From the NCBI GenBank assembly GCA_963930655.1, contig OZ005616.1, positions 11,436,001 through 11,500,000 of the forward strand: DNA of 64,000 bases, in the 5' to 3' direction. Both the position numbers and the translations under genes were made by a program. The notes under the pieces were generated by a model. That model saw only the letters and a program-made list of their open reading frames with translations, had not been told where the DNA came from and did no database searches. Numbering within the stretch: the stretch's first letter is position 1; each line of letters begins with the position of its first letter. The stretch comes from Myrica gale. Taxonomy: Eukaryota > Streptophyta > Magnoliopsida > Fagales > Myricaceae. This document shows, in pieces, positions 11,533 through 22,794 of the stretch.

Positions 11533-12096
11533 TGTTAGAATTATGTGCCCTCGATAACCAAATTGATTAATTCGGTCCTAATATCTCATATGGAATATAG
11601 TATGGTGGAAGGAATTAATTGTATATAAAAGGGGCATATTTGCAATAATCTTAAATTCCAGAGTCAATTATAATATGTTGATGGACTTGATTGTAATTAG
11701 TAGAAGCCCTAATTATATTAGAAGAAGAGTTCTTCAGTGTTATCCTACGGCTGGAATTTGAGATCCCTAAGGATCCTATGTCTCATGCTCTTTCTAGGGT
11801 TTTTCCAAGGCCTATAAATATAATTGTTATATTCAAGGGGTTGGCATCAGAATCTATTAGGGAAATCCCAATAACGAAAGAGTGACATAAATCCCTTAGG
11901 AGGCAACACATCTGAGTTGCTATTCTGAATTGCTGGAGCTTTTGGATTGGATCGTAAAGCGGCTTAAGGTTTGTAGATTCCTAAATTCCCGTGTCAGGTA
12001 TGGAATCGAATCCGAAATTGTAATCATAAATCCTGGATGATGTTTTGTTGAAAACATGTTGTTTGTTTATAGTTTAATTCTGCATATAAACTATCA
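11533..12096 (+). repeat. 5' LTR of copia-1
   Basis: A 564-bp LTR that begins TGTTAGAATTATG and ends TATAAACTATCA (TG...CA). A TATA box TATAAATA is at 11813-11820, so transcription should start shortly after it. It differs from the 3' LTR by a 2-bp insertion near its start and nine scattered substitutions. Confidence 0.95.
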
Positions 12097-12097
12097 G

Positions 12098-12110
12098 TGG
12101 TATCAGAGCG
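12098..12110 (+). other. Primer-binding site of copia-1
   Basis: TGGTATCAGAGCG starts one base after the 5' LTR. It complements the 3' end of plant initiator tRNA-Met, the usual primer of plant copia elements. Confidence 0.9.
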
Positions 12111-13612
12111 ATAGGTTCACATGATTGCAATGGTTGGATTATATGAACTTTGCTGTATTTTGATTGAGAATCAAAAACCCAAGTTTTTTTCGGTTTACTA
12201 TCTACGTGAAAGAGAAAAATTTATTTTTCTGTATATGCGTATGTGATATGCTGAATTTTTTCCGTATTGATTTAATTCAACAGTGAATGCATAACATGTT
12301 ATTTGCTGTATTGTCGAAAAAAATTCTTCGAAAGAGTGGTCGGCGGCCATAATGACGGCAGCCGCCACACCACTGGCCGGAGATGCCTCCGGTGGGACCG
12401 GAGCAACCTCCTGACCGGAACAGGTGGAGGTCCGGCGGCCATAAGGCCGTGGACCACCACCAGCACACCCGTGTGAGACACGGGTGTGGAAGGCTATTTA
12501 GGCCAAAACGGCGGCAACCGAGCGCCGGTAGGCTGCACTGTGGCCGCCGATGACAGGGCCGGCCAACGTCCGGCATTGGACTGGCCGGACGTGGCCAGCT
12601 AGTGGCTGCTGGCCGCTGTCCTCTCTCCCGAAGGCCACGAGCTGCGCCCGGGGATGAGATCCCCGGGTCGCCCGCTTGGGCCAAACGGGTGGGGCATTGT
12701 TTGCCCTACCCGGTACAGTAGCCCAGCCCAAAAGTTGGGCTGGGTCGAATTAAAAAAAAAAAAAGAGAGGGAAAAATGGGTTGTTCCCATGGGCTGGGCC
12801 TTAATGGGCCAGCCCATGTGGGGGCTAGGGCCACGGGTTGGACCCGGGCCCGTAGCCCAGCCTAGGTCCGGGTTAGACCCGGACCGTTACCCATTACCGG
12901 TCGGGTTAGACCCGGACCGGTGGTCAACGGACCAACCCGGTTTGACCGTTGACCGTTGACCAACCCGGTTTGACCGAATTTTCTTTTTTTAAAAAAACAA
13001 CTTTGGAAATTTGTTTTCCAATTTTTGGTATTAAATAGGATTAATTATAGTAATTTTTCCTATGGTATCTATTATCAATAAATAGGAGTTTTACTTGATT
13101 AAAATTGGTTGAAGCCAAAATGGATACAACCGATTTTAATTTTGTAAAATTTTCTTGTTTATCTCTTGGGAAGATAAGTGTCTACATCTTAGTGGGAATG
13201 TCTTCTAAAATAGTGACATAACTCACAAGTATTTGGAACACACTTAGATAATGGAATGCACAAACCAAATAAACGCTAGTGCTAAAATAGTACAAGACGT
13301 GTTTATTTAGGTAGACCAAAAGTAAATCGAGAATCACAAATATTTTAAAATATTTTGCATATGATGTAGATTTTGATGAATAGTAGCTATTCGCCTTTAC
13401 AAGGTACAATGAGTACCAAAATGGATTTGTTGTTGCATGTAAGGTAGATGTTCTCGATACCCATTTAGAATATTATAAATATAAATGTTATATTTTTCAT
13501 TATTGTGATATATGTGATATATCTGTTTATTGTTCGGATGGGTGGTACCATTAGTTATTCAAAAACCTGAATCTAATGGAATTATATATGTGAATGATTT
13601 TGCAGATTCAAA
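12111..13612 (+). other. Leader of copia-1 with a GC-rich block
   Basis: This is the transcribed leader between the primer-binding site and gag. Positions about 12330-12990 are markedly GC-rich and internally repetitive (GGTTTGACCGTTGACC, GGGTTAGACCCGGACCG and GGGCCAGCCC words recur). The sequence either side is AT-rich. Several overlapping frames exist in the block but none has a recognisable domain. Confidence 0.7.
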
Positions 13613-14458
13613 ATGACTTTTAATCCTTTGGCTAGGATTCTGGATGACAATCGGTTGACAGGACCGAATTATGTTAATTGGAAGAGAAATCTTATGATTG
13701 TTCTCTCAGCCGATAAGATCGGTTATGTTCTAACCTCTGAGACACCTGAGCTTGTCCTGGACAATGCCACTGAGGAAGAAAAGAAAGTCTTTAACAAGTG
13801 GCATGATGATGATAATATGGCAAAGTGTTATATTATGGCTTCAATCTCAAATGTTTTGCAGAAAGATTGTGAGGGCATAGCTACTGCTGCAGGCACTATG
13901 TTGCATCTCCAAGAAATGTTCGGAGAGCAGAGCAGATCTGTTAGGCAGACTGCTATGAAGAATCTGATGTCCACCAAAATGGTGGAAGGGAGCCCAGTTC
14001 GGGATCATGTCTTGAAGATGATTTCTTTCATCAACGAACTGGATTTTTTGGGAGCTGAGATGGATAGTGACACAAAAGTTGATGCCATACTTTCATCTCT
14101 GCCTGATTCTTTCAATCAGTTTGTCCTTAATTACAATATGAACAAGATGAGTGTGACATTGTCAGAGCTGCTCAATATGTTGCAGTCAGCTCAAGATCTC
14201 ATCAAGAAGGACAAACTTACTGTGATGGTCACAGAGAAATCTAATGCCTCTATGAAACTGAAACCCAAGTTTAAGAAATTCAAGAAAAATAATAAGGGGT
14301 TTCAGGCAGCAAAGAATGTTCAAGGTGGACAAGGAAACAAATGAGGTGACAAGAACAAAGGCAAAGGAAATTGTTTCCATTGCGGCAAGCCCGGTCACTG
14401 GAAGAGAAATTGCCGAGTTTACTTAGCTTCTCTTAAAAAGGGCAAACCTTCTGAAGGT
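13613..14458 (+). pseudogene. gag: copia-1 gag, interrupted by one TGA
   Basis: The 243-residue open part starts with the MTFNPLARILDDNRLTGPN-type N-terminus of plant copia gag (UBN2-like capsid region) and ends in a Lys-rich segment. A single in-frame TGA at 14342-14344 stops it. The same frame then continues directly into a CCHC zinc knuckle (C-X2-C-X4-H-X4-C, 14372-14413), so the nucleocapsid part lies just beyond the stop. Gag forms the virus-like particle and binds the element RNA. The stop is either inactivating or, less likely, a read-through site. Confidence 0.9.
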
Positions 14459-16057
14459 GTGTCTAATATGCTTGTAATTGAATTGAATTTAATGGATAGT
14501 TCATTTAATTCATGGTGTGTGGATTCTGGTTCTACATCTCACATCTGCAATATGTTGCAGGGGTTCAAGGAGACCAGAAAGCTCCATGAAGGGGAGCTGA
14601 TCCTTAAGATAGAGACGGGTGCAACTGTTGCAGCGACTGCCATCAGAGTGTTTAGTTTAGAATTATCGAATAATAGAATTTTGATTCTAGAAGATTGTCT
14701 TTATGTTCCAGAAGTGGGTAGAAATTTGATTTCTGTTTCGAAACTTGTTTCATCTGGATATTCGTTTCTTTTCAATTCAAAACTTGTTATAAAGTTTCAA
14801 AATAAATTTGTTGCTTCTGGAATTATTTATGATGGTCTTTATCTTTTAAATGTTGATAATTCTTTGAATAATGTTGAGAATGATGATTCCAGTGTGTTAT
14901 CCCTTAAAAGGAAGAGGGATGTTAATCCAACCTACTTATGGCATCTAAGACTTGGTCATGCCAATATTGATAGGATCAATAGATTGGTAAGGGATGAGCC
15001 ATTACAATTTCTAAAAATTGAGCCATATCCAATCTGTGAGCCCTGCTTGCAAGGAAAGATGACCAAAAGTCCTTTTACAGGAAAAAGAATAAGAGCCACA
15101 GAAGTATTAGGATTAATACATACTGATGTTTGTGGTCCCTTCAACCACATGGCAAGAGGAGGTTTCTCTTATTTCATTACTTTCATTGATGATTATTCCA
15201 GGTATGATTATCTATACCCGATGAAGCATAAATCGGAATATTTTGAAAAGTTCAAGGAATTCCACAATGAAGTTGAGAAACAGATTGGAAAGTCCATTAA
15301 AATGATTCGCTCCGATCCGGGAGGCGAATACCTCTTGGATGATTTTAAAGTTTATCTTAAAGATAATGGAATCATATCTCAACTCACACTACCAGGCACA
15401 CCACAACATAATGGTGTTGCAGAGAGAAGGAATAGAACCCTATTGGATATGGTTCGTTCCATTATGAGCATATCTGAGTTGTCCATATCATTTTGGGGAC
15501 ATGCTTTGGAGACCGCTGTTTACTTGTTAAACAGGATCCCTACAAAATCAGTTCCTAATACCCCATATGAGTTATGGACTGGCAAGAAGCCAAGTCTTAG
15601 TCATTTTAAGATATGGGGTTGTCCAGCTCATGTTAAAAGGTTTAATGTGGATAAACTGGGATCAAGGACTGATAGATGCCTATTTGTAGGCTATCCCAAA
15701 ATGACTACTGGTTTCTACTTTTATAATCCTAATGAAAACAAAGTGTTTGTTAGCAGAAATGCTACTTTTCTTGAAGAAGATTATAGTTTGAATGAAATCG
15801 AGAGTAGAGTTGCTCTTGATGAGCAAAGAGATAGTACAGTGACTGTGCAAAACGAGAACAATGAGGATCAAGTGGTTGCTCCCACTGATCAAAGTGAACC
15901 TGTTGAGACACAGGAGCCTCGTCGTAGTAAAATGATTATAAGACCTCCAGTAAAATTCAATTTGTTAAATGAGATTTACCAAATGGAATCTGAGGGACTG
16001 GAGATTGATCCTTGTGGTTATACAGAGGCCGTTAATGACAAAGATGTTAAGCATTGA
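14459..16057 (+). pseudogene. pol: copia-1 pol, protease and integrase part
   Basis: A 532-residue open segment in the same frame as gag. It shows an aspartic protease motif (DSGSTSHIC, about 14522-14548), the integrase HHCC zinc-binding region ending in CEPCLQGK, and the integrase catalytic core with Asp at 15124-15126, a second Asp in IRSDPGGEY and the Glu of HNGVAERRN. The second motif has Pro where Asn is usual (DNGGEY). It ends at a TGA (16055-16057) just before the reverse transcriptase, after which the frame stays open. Since the region precedes the conserved RT start, this looks like a single nonsense mutation. Confidence 0.92.
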
Positions 16058-16060
16058 CAT

Positions 16061-17584
16061 GTGGCTATGGAATCAGAGATGGACTCCATGTTTTCCAACA
16101 AGGTATGGACCTTGGTAGACAAACCAGAAGGCATTAAGCCTATAGGTTGCAAATGGGTCTACAAAAGGAAACTTGGACCAACAGGAAAGGTAGAGACCTT
16201 TAAAGCTAGGCTGGTGGCAAAAGGGTATACTCAAAAGGCTGGTATTGATTATGAGGAATCCTTTTCACCTGTAGCCATGCTAAAGTCCATAAGGATTTTA
16301 TTAGCGATTGCGGCATACTATGATTATGAGATATGGCAGATGGATGTGAAAACCGCATTTTTGAATGGGTATATCCATGAAGAAATTTATATGGACCAGC
16401 CAGAAGGTTTCATATCTCGGGAAAATGAATCAAAAGTATGCAAATTGGAGAAATCCATTTATGGCCTAAAACAAGCATCACGTTGTTGGAACATCCGTTT
16501 TGACGAGTCAATCAAAATGTTTGGTTTCTCACAAAACATGGATGAACCTTGTGTCTACAAGAAGGTTAGTGGGAGTGCTATTACTTTTTTGGTTCTTTAT
16601 GTAGATGACATACTACTCATTGGGAATGATGTAGGGGCTTTGTCATCTGTGAAAATGTGGTTGTCTAACCAATTTTCAATGAAGGACCTTGGGGAAGCAT
16701 CCTACATACTAGGGATCAAAGTGTTTAGAGACCGAAAGAAAAGATTATTGGGTCTTTCACAGGTCAATTATATTGACAGAATATTGGCTAGATTTAGCAT
16801 GGTAAATTCCAAGAAAGGGTTTATACCCTTTAGACATGGAATTCATCTCTCTAAGCAAATGTGTCCAAAAACACCTGAAGAAAGAGAGAAGATGAGTAAC
16901 TGCCATTATGCTTCGGCTGTAGGGAGTCTCATGTATGCTATGCTTTGCACTAGGCCTGATATCAGTCACGCAGTTAGCGTTGTGAGTAGATATCAATCCA
17001 ATCCAGGTCCAGAACATTGGTCAGCAGTGAAACATATCCTCAGGTATTTGAGAAATACAAAACACTATTTCTTAGTGTATGGCAGTGAGGATCTGACTGT
17101 CCAGGGATATACAGATTCGGATTTCCTATCAGATATTGATGATAGAAGATCAATGTCTGGATTTGTGTTCCTTCTTGGCAAAGGAGCATTTAGTTGGAGA
17201 AGTTTCAAGCAAAGTACTACTGCTGATTCTACAACTGAGGCAGAATATGTTGCTGCAAGTGAAGCTGCAAAGGAAGCTGTGTGGATTCGCAAGTTCCTTC
17301 AAGAACTTGAAGTTGTCCCTTCGATTGAGGCACCTATTCCCTTATACTGCGATAACAATGGTGCAATTGCACAGGCAGTGGAACCAAGGTCTCATCAAAG
17401 GACAAAACACATAGAACGTCGTTTTCACCTAATACGTGATATCATATCCAGAGGTGATATCAAAATGGTGAAGGTTGCATCAGCTGATAATTTAGCTTAT
17501 CCATTTACGAAACCTTTATCTCAGAAAGTGTTTGAGAAACATATTAATGATATGGGTTTGAGATATATGTATGATTGGGTTTGA
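16061..17584 (+). pseudogene. pol: copia-1 pol, reverse transcriptase and RNase H part
   Basis: A 507-residue open segment, same frame as the upstream part. It contains the RT opening ([19 protein letters not shown]), the KARLVAKGYTQ block and the catalytic YVDD box at 16598-16609. RNase H follows, with TDSDF, the STTEAEYVAASEA block, CDNNGA and KHIERRFHLIRD. All these motifs are intact. Downstream of the upstream TGA it would not be translated efficiently, so copia-1 is probably non-autonomous now. Confidence 0.93.
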
Positions 17585-18335
17585 CGTTTTATTTCTTTAT
17601 TATATGATAATAAAAGTTTATTTGTTTCTCACATATATTTATTGTTGTTATGGGTTTATACGTAACATGAGATGTTATGTATGTAAATTTGTTCAGGTAA
17701 CATTGTAGAAAAATCATGCTAGAGATTAATGAATCAAAGGCAGAGAATAATGATTTTTCAGTTCCTTGTAAGCCTGAAAGTGTTCTAGACTTTTGTAAAA
17801 TAAAGTCTACACTTGTTGTGCGGAGAATGATTGATTCCATCATTGAGGTATGACCTTAAGCAAACGAGTGGGTGTCATGTAACAAGTACATACACTGAAC
17901 AGGATCCGATTAAGAACACCTTTTGGAAATGATCACTGTCAGGTTAAAGGTTGTTCTATCACAATTCGATATTGTCCTTAGACCTGAGAGGTTTGTATTT
18001 ATTCATGAATTGTGTACACAACTTTGATATTGTCAACCGGTGATGTTCATTCAGGACTATATCTGGACATGTTGGGTTGTGTGCGTGATGATTGAGTGGT
18101 ATGAATGCTCAACAAGGAATCCACCAGTCTTTTGGAAAGACAGTATATTCAGTTAGTGTTCATGAAAGAGTTGGACCAAAAGAATCCGGCCGGAGTGTTT
18201 TACAAAACTATTTTATGAATACATAAAAGTATATGATATATATTTCAAAATTTTTTTGTGGTCCAACTGAATTATGAACTAAGAAATCAAGTTTACATGA
18301 GATAGGGACATGACGGTGATATTTGGTTTTTAGGG
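17585..18335 (+). other. copia-1 3' untranslated region
   Basis: An AT-rich spacer of about 750 bp between pol and the polypurine tract. No additional gene such as an envelope-like frame is seen. Confidence 0.7.
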
Positions 18336-18347
18336 CAAGTGGGAGAT
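18336..18347 (+). other. Polypurine tract of copia-1
   Basis: CAAGTGGGAGAT lies immediately before the TG of the 3' LTR, the usual plant copia plus-strand primer. Confidence 0.85.
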
Positions 18348-18912
18348 TGTTAATTATGTGCCCTCGATAACCAAATTGATTAATTCGGTCCTAATATCTC
18401 ATATGGAATATAGTATGGTGGAAGAAATTAATTGTATGTAAAAGGGGCATATTTGCAATAATCTTAAATTCCAGGGGGTCAATTACAATATGTTGATGGA
18501 CTTGATTGTAATTAGTAGAAGCCCTAATTGTATTAGAAGAAGAGTTCTTCAGTGTTATCCTACGGCTGGAATTTGAGATCCCTAAGGATCCTATGTCTCA
18601 TGCTCTTTCTAGGGTTTTTTCAAGGCCTATAAATATAATTGTTATATTCAAGGGGTTGGCCATCAGAACCTATTAGGGAAATCCCAATAACGAAAGAGTG
18701 ACATAAATCCCTTAGGAGGCAACACATCTGAGTTGCTATTCTGAATTGCTGGAGCTTTTGGATTGGATCGTAAAGCGGCTTAAGGTTTGTAGATTCCTAA
18801 ATTCCCGTGTCAGGTATGGAATTGAATCCGAAATTGTAATCATAAATCCTGGATGATGTTTTGTTGAAAACATGTTGTTTGTTTATAGTTTAATTCCGCA
18901 TATAAACTATCA
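18348..18912 (+). repeat. 3' LTR of copia-1
   Basis: A 565-bp LTR from TGTTAATTATG to TATAAACTATCA, with its own TATAAATA at 18628-18635. It could drive read-out transcription toward the FRF gene region, although the nearest gene lies on the opposite strand. Confidence 0.95.
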
Positions 18913-18917
18913 GAGTG

Positions 18918-21163
18918 TTCTACGAGAAATGATCCACAAATTCTAAGGCTTAAATGCTCAAACGTTTCAAAAATTCTTGGTGTTGGTGTATAGTCTCTCC
19001 TCATCCTTCTTTTAGTCACAGACAACGATATGTGTCACATGCATGGCCATGTGTCACAAATGGGAGTGCTCACATGGGTGCCCCTCATTTCTAACATTTT
19101 ACATGGGTGCCCCCAATTGCTTCCTCATCCTCTCTCTTCTTGCTTGAATCTTGAACTCTGACATCTCTCTTTCATCCTTACTACAAAGAACTTAAAAAAG
19201 GTCTTCACCGACGACATGGCTACTGAAGATGTTCAAGCTCTTCAAGAATAGGTAGAAAATATGACAAAGATGAGTATAATTGTCGATGCTATCTTTTAAA
19301 TTGACTTGCGGATAATTGCTATGATTACTATAATACTAAGGTAATGTTTCCAAACAAAAGTTTTTTTTTAAAAGTTGGAAATTTTGTGAAAATTAAGGTA
19401 GATTAGAGTTTAATTGGATTTAAAGAAAAAGTAGTGAAAAATATAATTTTATGGCAATGGGTGAAAAATAAAGAAAAAGATGAATTGAGTGAATATTTTA
19501 TGTTTATTGTATTAAAAATAGATGATTTAATGGGGAGGGAAATAATTTTGAAGATTTTTAGGCTACATTACTCAAATGGTCCTTGTGGTTTCACTTTGTG
19601 ACAATTTAGTCCTTGCGGTTCCTCTTTGAACGATTTAGTTCTTGAGGCCACCAAACTGAGACACAGAGGTCTCTCTGTCCATACCTTAATTGCTCCCCTG
19701 ACGGAAAAGGCTAATTTGACATTTTTTTAAACATATGGATACCCTCCCCTACAAGTCTTGAATTGTACCCGGATTGTATCCCATTTGAAGAAACTAGAAG
19801 AACCACATGATGTTGGAGCTTAATAAGTGGACAAGCCTGATCTTTAATGTGGGAGGTGGCAGGTGGTGAGCTGGAGGATGATGAATGGGAAGAGGAAGAG
19901 GAGAAAGGAGACAAAAACGGGTTTCCTTGGGTATACTGATGGATTTACCATATAGATCAAGGTATGAAGATTGATTACCAAGGAGCTTACTTTGAAAGGA
20001 CCAAAGCGGTTACTGGAGAGTTTATGATGAAGACGAGCCATGGAAGCAAAGAAACAGAGAAGATAGCAGCAAGTAAAATTACTTTTGATTCAAGATCTCC
20101 TGTGAAGGATTCCTATTGAATTAGGGTACAAGTTTCGTTTCACCCGCAGGTCGACATGAATGTCACTTAGCTGGTATCCAGTTGTAAATAATCTTGAGAA
20201 AATAACTTAGTAGAAAATAATTAAACCAGCCATGAAGGCGGTATGCATGAAGCGAAAATGTAAACCAGCCATGAAGGCGGATGCATGAATGCATGTAACT
20301 TGAAATATAAAAACCGTCCAATCTGGCGGTATGCATGCTTGCAGAAAAGATATAACACAAAGATATACTTAGAAACTTGGTTTACTTCAAAGAACAGTTG
20401 ACTTACAAGCAAGAACTATTAAGTAAGAAGACATATACATCGTGTTCCTCGACTTAGATAGACTTGGGTTACTAAGGATACAAAGACTTGAGAGAGAGAG
20501 TTTAGAAATCCGAAATGGAATTCTGATTCAAAGGATACATATACTCACACTTTCGTGAGCAACCATAAACCAAAGTTGCAAATTGACCTGAGTAAATATT
20601 GGACGCCAGCCTCTGAGACCACAGCTCCAATCCAGTATCTGGTAGCGCCGAAGGCCCATAATTCAAGAGTTCACCAAAATAGGCAAGGAAGGAATTGGAA
20701 TACATGCAAATGTTGCTTTTCTCCATCAACCGAATCGCAGTCCACAGGAGAAATCAGACAATTCTAATCTACATATAAACTGTAAGCATACCGTTACATT
20801 ATTGAACAACGATTCTACAAACAAAAAATGGCTTTTACACTAGAAGGCTTGTACCCTTTCAGCTATTTGGCTGAGACAATTTACCCCCCTTTCACTAAAT
20901 CATGATTCAGCATTTGCAAAGAAGAATGAATTACCCCTGGTATACCGCAAGCCTTCCGCGAGATTAAACACCTCAATCCAGAATATCTCTCATCAGCCAC
21001 TGATTTTTTCAGCAGTGCATGATTGAATTTGACGACCTTAATATATTGGCTTCAAAGATGAATTTGACTTGGGCGAACTAGGGAAGTTACTTAACATGTG
21101 GTTGGTGAAATAAAACCAGGATTGAGGGAAGCCTGGGAAGGCACAGTAGAAGCTGCACTAACT
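18918..21163. other. Intergenic region with a half-MITE
   Basis: The segment at about 19560-19745 carries the phrases TCAAATGGTCCTTGTGGTTTCAC, GACAATTTAGTCC and CTGACGGAAAAGGC. These look like one end of a known-style plant foldback MITE, but the inverted partner is absent. Apart from the small repeats near 20222-20345 nothing else stands out. The last few hundred bases should include the 3' untranslated region of the adjacent FRF gene. Confidence 0.4.
20222..20345. repeat. Short imperfect repeats around GCGGTATGCATG
   Basis: AAACCAGCCATGAAGGCGG occurs at 20223-20241 and again at 20262-20280. A related CTGGCGGTATGCATG follows at about 20323-20337. Each is followed by GCATG-rich sequence, so this is a small degenerate tandem repeat. 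Confidence 0.6.
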
Positions 21164-22790
21164 CTATCCATTATCAGAGTTCAATTGTACGTCCTCAATA
21201 TCTTTTATGCTTTTTACAATATCAGCAACTTTTTTGGACATGTGCTCTGTGTGTTTTTCCAAATCCTTCAAAATCATATTTAATTGTTCTTCGTATGCAG
21301 CACAGCGTCGCTTACACTTTTGCCTCTCATTATACAACTCAAGGGATAGTTCTCGGATTCTCTTGTCTTTCTCATCCTGCGAAAAAAGGTCAATGGTTAG
21401 CTTCACCATACAGGACATTGTATTGACTAAGAGAGTACCTGCAAAGCAAGAACAATATATAGAAAGACAAACTTCGAACATAAGAAATAGCAGGTTAAAT
21501 TTCCCGTCTAGTTGAAAGATAGAATTCACTATGAGCACTACCAGATCCAATCTCCTTTCATGGAGTCTTACCAGTTGTAAGTTAAAAATTTACATTTGTA
21601 TTTGCGGTTCTTGTGCCGCAGGGCAGGAAATTTTTTGTGATACATTAACCCATGATTTGAACCAAATTGAAAGAGAGTTTCTATTTGGCCAATGACCCTC
21701 ATTAAGTTTGGAGTCGTCAAAAAGTTATCCAAATGTTAACCTCAGTTAATGAGAGGGAGCAGATTAACCACCGAACCCTCATTTGACCATTTCATCCTTC
21801 CTTTTTTCTTGAAATTGCTTGCAAAAATAGTTTCAGTGACTCACATAAAACAATCCAACCTAGCACTTTTCACCACAAATATTCAGATCAAGTTCATTAA
21901 AGTAGACATCAAAACGGTAGCCAAATAGTTTATTAATGTTTTCATAGGATAGTGCTTCAAATAAGGAAAAGGAAATAAGAAACCATATGTAAATCCCTCA
22001 TCCAGGGTCTGGGCGATAATTGATTTCAATCGTAATGGCTAAGACACAGCACTACCGGCTTGATGACCCTCTGTCCAGAAATAATGCGGCCATTACAGCA
22101 AATGCCACAGCATGGATAAGCAAATGACCTCCAGCAATATTGTTTTTAGTAACACCCAACTTTATCATGACTCATTAGTTAATGGAGCTTGAGTCATATA
22201 TTCAAGATTATGAATATCAACCTCAAACATACCTCACTGGCTAAGTGCTTTCCAGATCCCCGCCATGGGACTTTACTGGGGCTCATTAACTTGTGATTAT
22301 GCTCTTTCACAAATTTGGTAACAACCCACTTCATTCCATCCCTTAAAGCTAGCCTTACCATTGCTTGACAGCCCTCTCGGGTAATAGGAGGTGGGGGGAG
22401 AATTCTGTCTTTCCTGTATACATACTTTTTTGCACGAAAGCCTTCTTTTGAGCAAACAAAATCTTGACCAATAACTTGATTGTTTACTCGTGAACGACGG
22501 TTATGATGGATACGTACTGTGAAACCAGAGCGCCTACCATAGCCAATATAGAATTCTCTAGCTTCATCTCTTGAGTTGAACTCCATGCCGATATACGGTT
22601 CTAAAGTTTCTGCATTAGTAGGTGAATCTGCAAGAGACTGTTCTGCAATCAAGTCACCTTCGTTTAAACACAAGTTTGAGTTCTTTGAAAGCCCATCTTC
22701 TATCCCTCCATGTTTCTCATATGTTTCAGGTTGCATGTCTAGGTCATTTTCATCCAAGTCAAATCCCTGAGGAGATTGATGATCCATCAT
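21164..22790 (-). CDS. FRF: FRF-type FAR1 DNA-binding protein, gene A (two coding exons)
   Basis: Coding exon 1 is 22790-22233 and exon 2 is 21376-21164, with donor GTATGT and acceptor TTTTTTCGCAG. Together they encode 256 residues. Residues about 66-170 form a FAR1 DNA-binding domain of the WRKY-GCM1 fold, with zinc ligands Cys113, Cys141, His164 and His166. The acidic N-terminal 60 residues are longer than in the two paralogues. Exon 2 (residues 187-256) starts DEKDKRIREL and is a predicted coiled coil, probably for dimerisation. There is no MULE transposase or SWIM domain, which places it with the FRS-related factors rather than full-length FAR1/FHY3. A nuclear transcription regulator is inferred; target genes are unknown. 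An acceptor (CTGTAG at 22800-22795) just upstream of the ATG indicates a spliced leader. Confidence 0.9.
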
Positions 22791-22794
22791 CCTC

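Larger units (their letters stand above)
11528..18917 (+). mobile_element. Nearly intact Ty1/copia LTR retrotransposon (copia-1)
   Basis: This is a complete element (11533-18912) with two LTRs, a tRNA-Met-type primer-binding site, a polypurine tract, and one long gag-pol frame in the order gag, protease, integrase, reverse transcriptase, RNase H, which defines copia. The 5-bp target duplication GAGTG sits at 11528-11532 and 18913-18917. By eye the LTRs differ at nine positions plus three short indels, about 1.6 percent, so the insertion is recent. Two in-frame TGA codons interrupt the coding frame. A 1.5-kb leader precedes gag. Confidence 0.96.

Noticed and set aside
12277..12959. Several overlapping frames in the GC-rich leader of copia-1
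   Set aside because: Open frames on both strands follow from high GC and repetition; no domain and no conserved start.
22194..22232. Extension of FRF exon A past SE into VCLRLIFIILNI
   Set aside because: A GT donor follows SE exactly where genes B and C are also spliced; the extension is intron read-through.
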